Positions 14,126 through 17,530 of a stretch of DNA of 17,530 bases are shown piece by piece. Numbering within the stretch: the stretch's first letter is position 1; each line of letters begins with the position of its first letter. The notes below the pieces were generated by a model that searched no databases, was not told where the DNA came from, and saw only the letters and a list, made by a program, of their open reading frames with translations. The DNA is taken from the NCBI GenBank assembly GCA_003524145.1, contig DODZ01000044.1:1-17530 (forward strand), given 5' to 3'. This DNA is from Candidatus Apopatosoma intestinale (GTDB lineage Bacteria; Bacillota; Clostridia; Oscillospirales; CAG-272). The translations under genes and the position numbers were made by a program.

Positions 14126-14128
14126 AAT

Positions 14129-17125
14129 ATGGTCAATTACACTGATAAAAACGAACGCTATGCGCTCGTGCGGAAAATCGCGGAGGAGGGAATAGTCCTG
14201 CTCAAAAATGAGGGTGTTCTCCCTCTCGGCAGCGAAAAAGTCGCCGTTTTCGGCAGGACACAGCTCGACCTTATCAAATGCGGGACAGGCTCCGCTTTCT
14301 GCACATGCGAGCACTGCGCCGAGATTCTCGACGGCATGGAAGCGGAGGGCATCTCCTGCGATGAAATCCTTGCCGAAAAATACCGCAGATGGACTGCGGA
14401 AAATCCCATACGCACCTTTGACGTCTGGGGAAGCGGCTCGCATATAAACGAGGAAATGCCGCTATCAGAGGAGGATATTGCCGCCTGCGCCGCGCGAGGT
14501 GCAGAGAAAGCCGTATTTATAATAGGAAGAACGGCGGGCGAAAATGATGATGCTTTTCCTACGGTCGGCGATTATCTGCTCTCCGATGGAGAAGAGGAGA
14601 TGCTCTCGGCGCTCGGCAGACATTTTCGCGATGTGATAGTGGTGATAAACTCGGGCAACCTGATGGATATGTCTTTTTCACTTCGTCCGTATGTGAAGGC
14701 GCTTTTGCTTCTCTCCATGCCGGGAATGGAGGGCGGTCATGCGCTCGCACGCGTGCTCTCGGGTGCGGTTTCGCCCTCCGGCAAGCTGACCGATACGGCA
14801 ATAACCTCATATGAAAAATGCCCGTCGGCACAGGATTTCGGCTCGCGCGGAGGTATTATACAAAAGTATAAAGAGGATATTTTCGTCGGCTACAGATATT
14901 ATGAGAGCTTCGCTTCGGCTGGGCAGAGTGTGCTCTATCCTTTCGGCTTCGGTCTTTCGTATGCGGAGTTTGCCGCCGAGCCTTTGTCTTTTTCGGCGAC
15001 CGACACGGAAATATGCACCGAGATAAATGTGCGCAATATCGGAAAGAGAGCGGGCAAGGAGACGGTGATGCTTTATTCGTCCTCGCCTGCAGGCACCATC
15101 GATAAACCGAGATATGAGCTTCGCGCCTTTGCCAAAACGCGCCTGCTTGAGGCGGGTGAGAGCGAGACTCTGCGCCTGTGCTTTAATACGGCGGATATGG
15201 CGTGCTTCGACGACAGCGGAAAGACCGGCGAGCGCGACGCATGGGTGATGGAAGCGGGGCGGTACGGTATTTTCTGCGGAAATAATGCAGAAAAGCTTCA
15301 GCCCTGCGGCACATATGACCTGCCGGAGATGCGCGTGATAAAGCGATGTGTGCATCTCGATACGCGTCTCGACGAGAGGCTCCGACTTGACGGAAGCCGC
15401 GAGAGCATTGAACACATTGCGCCGGACCCTGCAGACGGGATAATCGTCGCGCCTGCGGGCAAAACGAGAGTAAAGCTCGATTTTGCGGGCGGCGCATCGG
15501 AGACGCTTTTCAATATTTCCGTGCACGGAACATATCACATTCTTCTTGAAGGGGCTGACGGACTGCCGCTTCCTTATGATGACTTTGAAATAAGAGCGGG
15601 CAGAGCGGAGATTTTCGGCGGAAACGCCGTATTTTCCGCAGGAAAGGTGACGCTTTCGGTAAAGCCGAAGAGGGCGTGCGCCTCCGCCGCGCTTGTCCTT
15701 GCAAAAGACGATTCGCCGGCGGTGATAAGCGGAGAAAAATCGCTTATCGAGGGCGGCAGATTCTGCGAATGTGCGCTTTATGTCGTGCCGCGCGCCTTCT
15801 CCGATGATGCCGATATGGCGCACGGATTTTCGCTTGCGCGGATGCACACGCCCGGGCGCTATGCCACCTACAGACTCGAGGTGGAAAAGGCGGGAATATA
15901 TGATTTTTCGCTTCGATATTATAATCCTTATGACGATATGCTTCTCTCCGACTGCTTCTCGGTGCTTGTTTCAAATGTTCGCCGCGAGCTTGGCTCCGTC
16001 GTGCTGAAAAAGACAGCGGAGAGGGATGGTGCTGTTATCTATAAGACTTCGGAGCCTTTCCGTCTTGCACTTCCGCACGGAGAATGCTATCTGAAGATAG
16101 TTTCCGCCACACGTACTTCGCCCGAGATAGCATATATCGAGGTGAAGCCGAGTTCTGCCGATGCCGCTGAGGCTGTCCGCCATGCTGACGGCGGTGCGGA
16201 CGAGACAAAAACAGAGGAAAAGGAATACATTCGCCGCATTCCCGAGGGCTATGCCGACGGTATGTTTGCCCGCTTTGTGCGCGGAGAAATCAGTGCCGAG
16301 GATATCGTGCGCGAAATGAGCGATGACGAGCTTGCGGCTCTCACCTGCGGAAACGAAAAAGGACAGATAGGCTACAGCGAGAAATTCGGTATTCCGGAGG
16401 CATACTGGGCGGACGGACCCGTGGGGCTTCGTCTCGAGAGAAATACTACCGTATATCCCTCGGGTACGATGCTCGCCTGCACATGGAATACTTCGCTTGC
16501 CGAGGAATTCGGCAGAGCGATAGGTGCCGAGTGTCTGCTCTATAATATAGATATGTGGCTCGCCCCGGGCATGAATATCCATCGAAATCCGCTCTGTGGC
16601 AGAAGTTTTGAGTATTATTCCGAGGATCCGCTTGTGACGGGCAAGATAGCTGCCTCTGTGGTTTGCGGTGTGCAGGAATGCGGCGTAGGTGCCACGATAA
16701 AGCATTTTGCCGCCAACAGCACGGAATATCGCCGTCTCCAGTCCGACAGCTATATCTCGGGGAGAGCACTCCGCGAAATATACATGCGCGGCTTTGAAAT
16801 AGCGATAAAAGAAGCATCGCCATACGCGATAATGACCTCGTATAACTTCATCAACGGAACAAAAGTGCCCGAATACGGCACGATATGCAGGGAAATCATG
16901 CGCGATGAATTCGGATATTGCGGCATGCTCGTCACCGACTGGGAAAATAATTCCGTCCATGTACGCGAGCTTGCGGCGGGACATGACCTGAAGATGGCAT
17001 CGGGTAACGCTCCCGCTGTTGCCGATGCGATAAGGAGCGGCGAGCTTTCGCGCGGGCGCGTGGAAGAATCCGCCTGCCGCATACTTGAGTTTATCGCCAA
17101 AACGGCAGGGAAGAATATAAAATAA
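14129..17125 (+). CDS. glycoside hydrolase family 3, inverted domain order
   Basis: Retaining glycosidase (β-glucosidase-like; exact substrate unknown) of 998 residues with no signal peptide, so probably cytoplasmic. The domain order is reversed from most GH3 enzymes. The (α/β) sandwich domain comes first: EEGIVLLKNEGVLPL near 19-33, then GRTAGENDD with Glu138 as candidate acid/base. A fibronectin III-like domain at about 270-395 starts at YPFGFGLSYAEF. The TIM barrel is last, from about 730 (YWADGPVGLR, GRSFEYYSEDP, TIKHFAANS with Lys858-His859). The nucleophile is Asp937 in VTDWENN. Such inversion is known in Ruminococcus albus and Butyrivibrio fibrisolvens enzymes. About 300 extra residues (400-700) separate the fibronectin-like part and the barrel and contain β-rich, carbohydrate-binding-like sequence. 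A terminator follows. Confidence 0.93.
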   Translation: MVNYTDKNERYALVRKIAEEGIVLLKNEGVLPLGSEKVAVFGRTQLDLIKCGTGSAFCTCEHCAEILDGMEAEGISCDEILAEKYRRWTAENPIRTFDVWGSGSHINEEMPLSEEDIAACAARGAEKAVFIIGRTAGENDDAFPTVGDYLLSDGEEEMLSALGRHFRDVIVVINSGNLMDMSFSLRPYVKALLLLSMPGMEGGHALARVLSGAVSPSGKLTDTAITSYEKCPSAQDFGSRGGIIQKYKEDIFVGYRYYESFASAGQSVLYPFGFGLSYAEFAAEPLSFSATDTEICTEINVRNIGKRAGKETVMLYSSSPAGTIDKPRYELRAFAKTRLLEAGESETLRLCFNTADMACFDDSGKTGERDAWVMEAGRYGIFCGNNAEKLQPCGTYDLPEMRVIKRCVHLDTRLDERLRLDGSRESIEHIAPDPADGIIVAPAGKTRVKLDFAGGASETLFNISVHGTYHILLEGADGLPLPYDDFEIRAGRAEIFGGNAVFSAGKVTLSVKPKRACASAALVLAKDDSPAVISGEKSLIEGGRFCECALYVVPRAFSDDADMAHGFSLARMHTPGRYATYRLEVEKAGIYDFSLRYYNPYDDMLLSDCFSVLVSNVRRELGSVVLKKTAERDGAVIYKTSEPFRLALPHGECYLKIVSATRTSPEIAYIEVKPSSADAAEAVRHADGGADETKTEEKEYIRRIPEGYADGMFARFVRGEISAEDIVREMSDDELAALTCGNEKGQIGYSEKFGIPEAYWADGPVGLRLERNTTVYPSGTMLACTWNTSLAEEFGRAIGAECLLYNIDMWLAPGMNIHRNPLCGRSFEYYSEDPLVTGKIAASVVCGVQECGVGATIKHFAANSTEYRRLQSDSYISGRALREIYMRGFEIAIKEASPYAIMTSYNFINGTKVPEYGTICREIMRDEFGYCGMLVTDWENNSVHVRELAAGHDLKMASGNAPAVADAIRSGELSRGRVEESACRILEFIAKTAGKNIK

Positions 17126-17132
17126 GTATGGA

Positions 17133-17164
17133 AAAACAGGGAATCTGAGCGGATTCCCTGTTTT
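17133..17164 (+). terminator. intrinsic terminator after the GH3 gene
   Basis: Perfect 13-base arms, 17133-17145 with 17152-17164 (AAAACAGGGAATC and its complement), around a 6-base loop and ending in four T then TATTT. It lies 7 bases after the stop codon. Confidence 0.92.
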
Positions 17165-17247
17165 ATATTTGTTTAAGTCAGTTTTCTGTCTGTTGGCTAT
17201 ACTTGGATTTTTATTTTGTAGGGGTCGGCGCCTCGATGAAAGATACT

Positions 17248-17321
17248 TAAAGATACTTTTTCTCTTATCGTACTTTTTCATGACCAAGAGGATGGTTCAG
17301 GGTGCGAAGCCACCTTTGAAC
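17248..17321 (-). repeat. repeat element, copy A
   Basis: Core 17248-17290 matches copy B (17368-17410) at 40 of 43 positions, with the first 30 positions (17248-17277) identical. On the minus strand it is preceded by a hairpin whose arms are 17295-17299 with 17317-17321 and 17301-17304 with 17311-17314. The minus-strand frame reads LVMKKYDKRKSIF. It lacks the ATGACTTT segment that copy B and the left copy have between hairpin and core. Confidence 0.75.
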
Positions 17322-17367
17322 GGCGTCGCCGAGACAGGGTAGGGCTTGCTGCCGCCGTATAGAAACA

Positions 17368-17449
17368 TAAAGATACTTTTTCTCTTATCGTACTTTTGTA
17401 TGACCAAAAGTACCAAAAGTCATTTAAGAGGGCTTTCCATCCTCTTAAA
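17368..17449 (-). repeat. repeat element, copy B
   Basis: On the minus strand a perfect 9-bp stem (17441-17449 with 17423-17431, 9-base loop) runs into ATGACTTT at 17424-17417, then the core shared with copy A at an offset of exactly 120 bases. On the plus strand the 9-mer ACCAAAAGT is repeated in tandem at 17403-17411 and 17412-17420, which lengthens this copy relative to the left-edge copy. A further 6-bp hairpin with a TTGC loop lies upstream at 17461-17476. Confidence 0.75.
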
Positions 17450-17530
17450 AATCTTCTTCCGTCGCCTTGCGGCGACCGGTGCGAACAAAGTGCCCGACCG
17501 TCCCGCTATAGCTTAACCACGGCTACAGGT

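Larger units (their letters stand above)
17165..17530. other. gene-free right edge carrying repeat copies
   Basis: No gene is supported here. The stretch contains two related repeat copies on the minus strand, several hairpins (17295-17321, 17423-17449, 17461-17476) and a short GTAGGGGTCGGCGCC segment near 17219. That segment resembles the TGTAGGGGC-type intergenic repeats that I recall from Clostridia metagenomes. The window ends inside the region. Confidence 0.6.

Noticed and set aside
14114..14128. GTG at 14114 as the GH3 start
   Set aside because: The strong GGAGGGG lies after it and fits the ATG at 14129. The overlap with rqcH would add only five residues.
14807..15847. Minus-strand open frame of 346 codons
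   Set aside because: Antisense shadow of the GH3 gene with Arg-rich composition and no recognisable motif.
15971..17287. Long minus-strand open frame of 438 codons
   Set aside because: It runs antisense through the GH3 barrel, whose motifs are unmistakable. Its first residues come from repeat copy A, no ribosome binding site is seen, and the product is Arg/His/Cys-rich like other shadow frames.
17248..17410. CRISPR array or attachment-site pair at the right-edge repeats
   Set aside because: Only two copies with a 77-base spacer, no third unit, no cas or integrase gene, and related copies occur singly elsewhere.

Overview
This window looks like a chromosomal segment of a low-to-mid GC Clostridia-type Firmicute, probably an uncultured gut lineage. 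The clues are an HPr with both His15 and Ser46, an RqcH/NFACT protein, ribosomal protein S21, GGAGG-type ribosome binding sites throughout, two DUF4330-type proteins, and a domain-inverted GH3 glycosidase of the kind known from Ruminococcus and Butyrivibrio. I cannot place it more finely from sequence alone. Nearly every base between about 200 and 17125 is explained by fifteen genes. No rRNA, tRNA, CRISPR array, transposase or phage gene was found.

Layout. Bases 1-200 hold no gene. They carry small hairpins, one diverged copy of a repeat element (about 47-115) and a perfect terminator (156-194). Bases 201-9696 are read leftward. From the strand switch down they encode rpsU (S21), rimM and trmD (ribosome maturation and tRNA m1G37), murJ, an O-antigen-ligase-like membrane protein, two DUF4330-like paralogues, ptsH (HPr), uvrC, rsmD and coaD. 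Bases 9697-9939 are the divergent promoter region. Bases 9940-17125 are read rightward: a PRK06851-type ATPase, a PrsA/SurA-like lipoprotein, rqcH and a 998-residue GH3 glycosidase. Bases 17126-17530 hold a terminator and two more copies of the repeat element in the opposite orientation.

How the genes work together. The leftward block mixes housekeeping units. rimM-trmD overlap and act in ribosome and tRNA maturation. murJ, the ligase and the DUF4330 pair form a tightly spaced cell-envelope unit (lipid-linked sugar flipping, glycopolymer joining and two single-pass accessory proteins). uvrC-rsmD-coaD are joined by overlaps or a 2-base gap. The rightward block holds quality-control functions (extracytoplasmic folding lipoprotein, ribosome rescue) followed by an apparently cytoplasmic glycosidase.

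Most worth a second look are four things. The first is a diverged stem-loop repeat family flanking the gene block in inverted orientation; its hairpin arms differ completely between copies while the tail is conserved. The second is uvrC, whose only start with a good ribosome binding site is AUC. The third is the recurrence of intrinsic terminators placed directly ahead of start codons. The fourth is a set of altered key residues in the ATPase, the foldase-like lipoprotein and RqcH.
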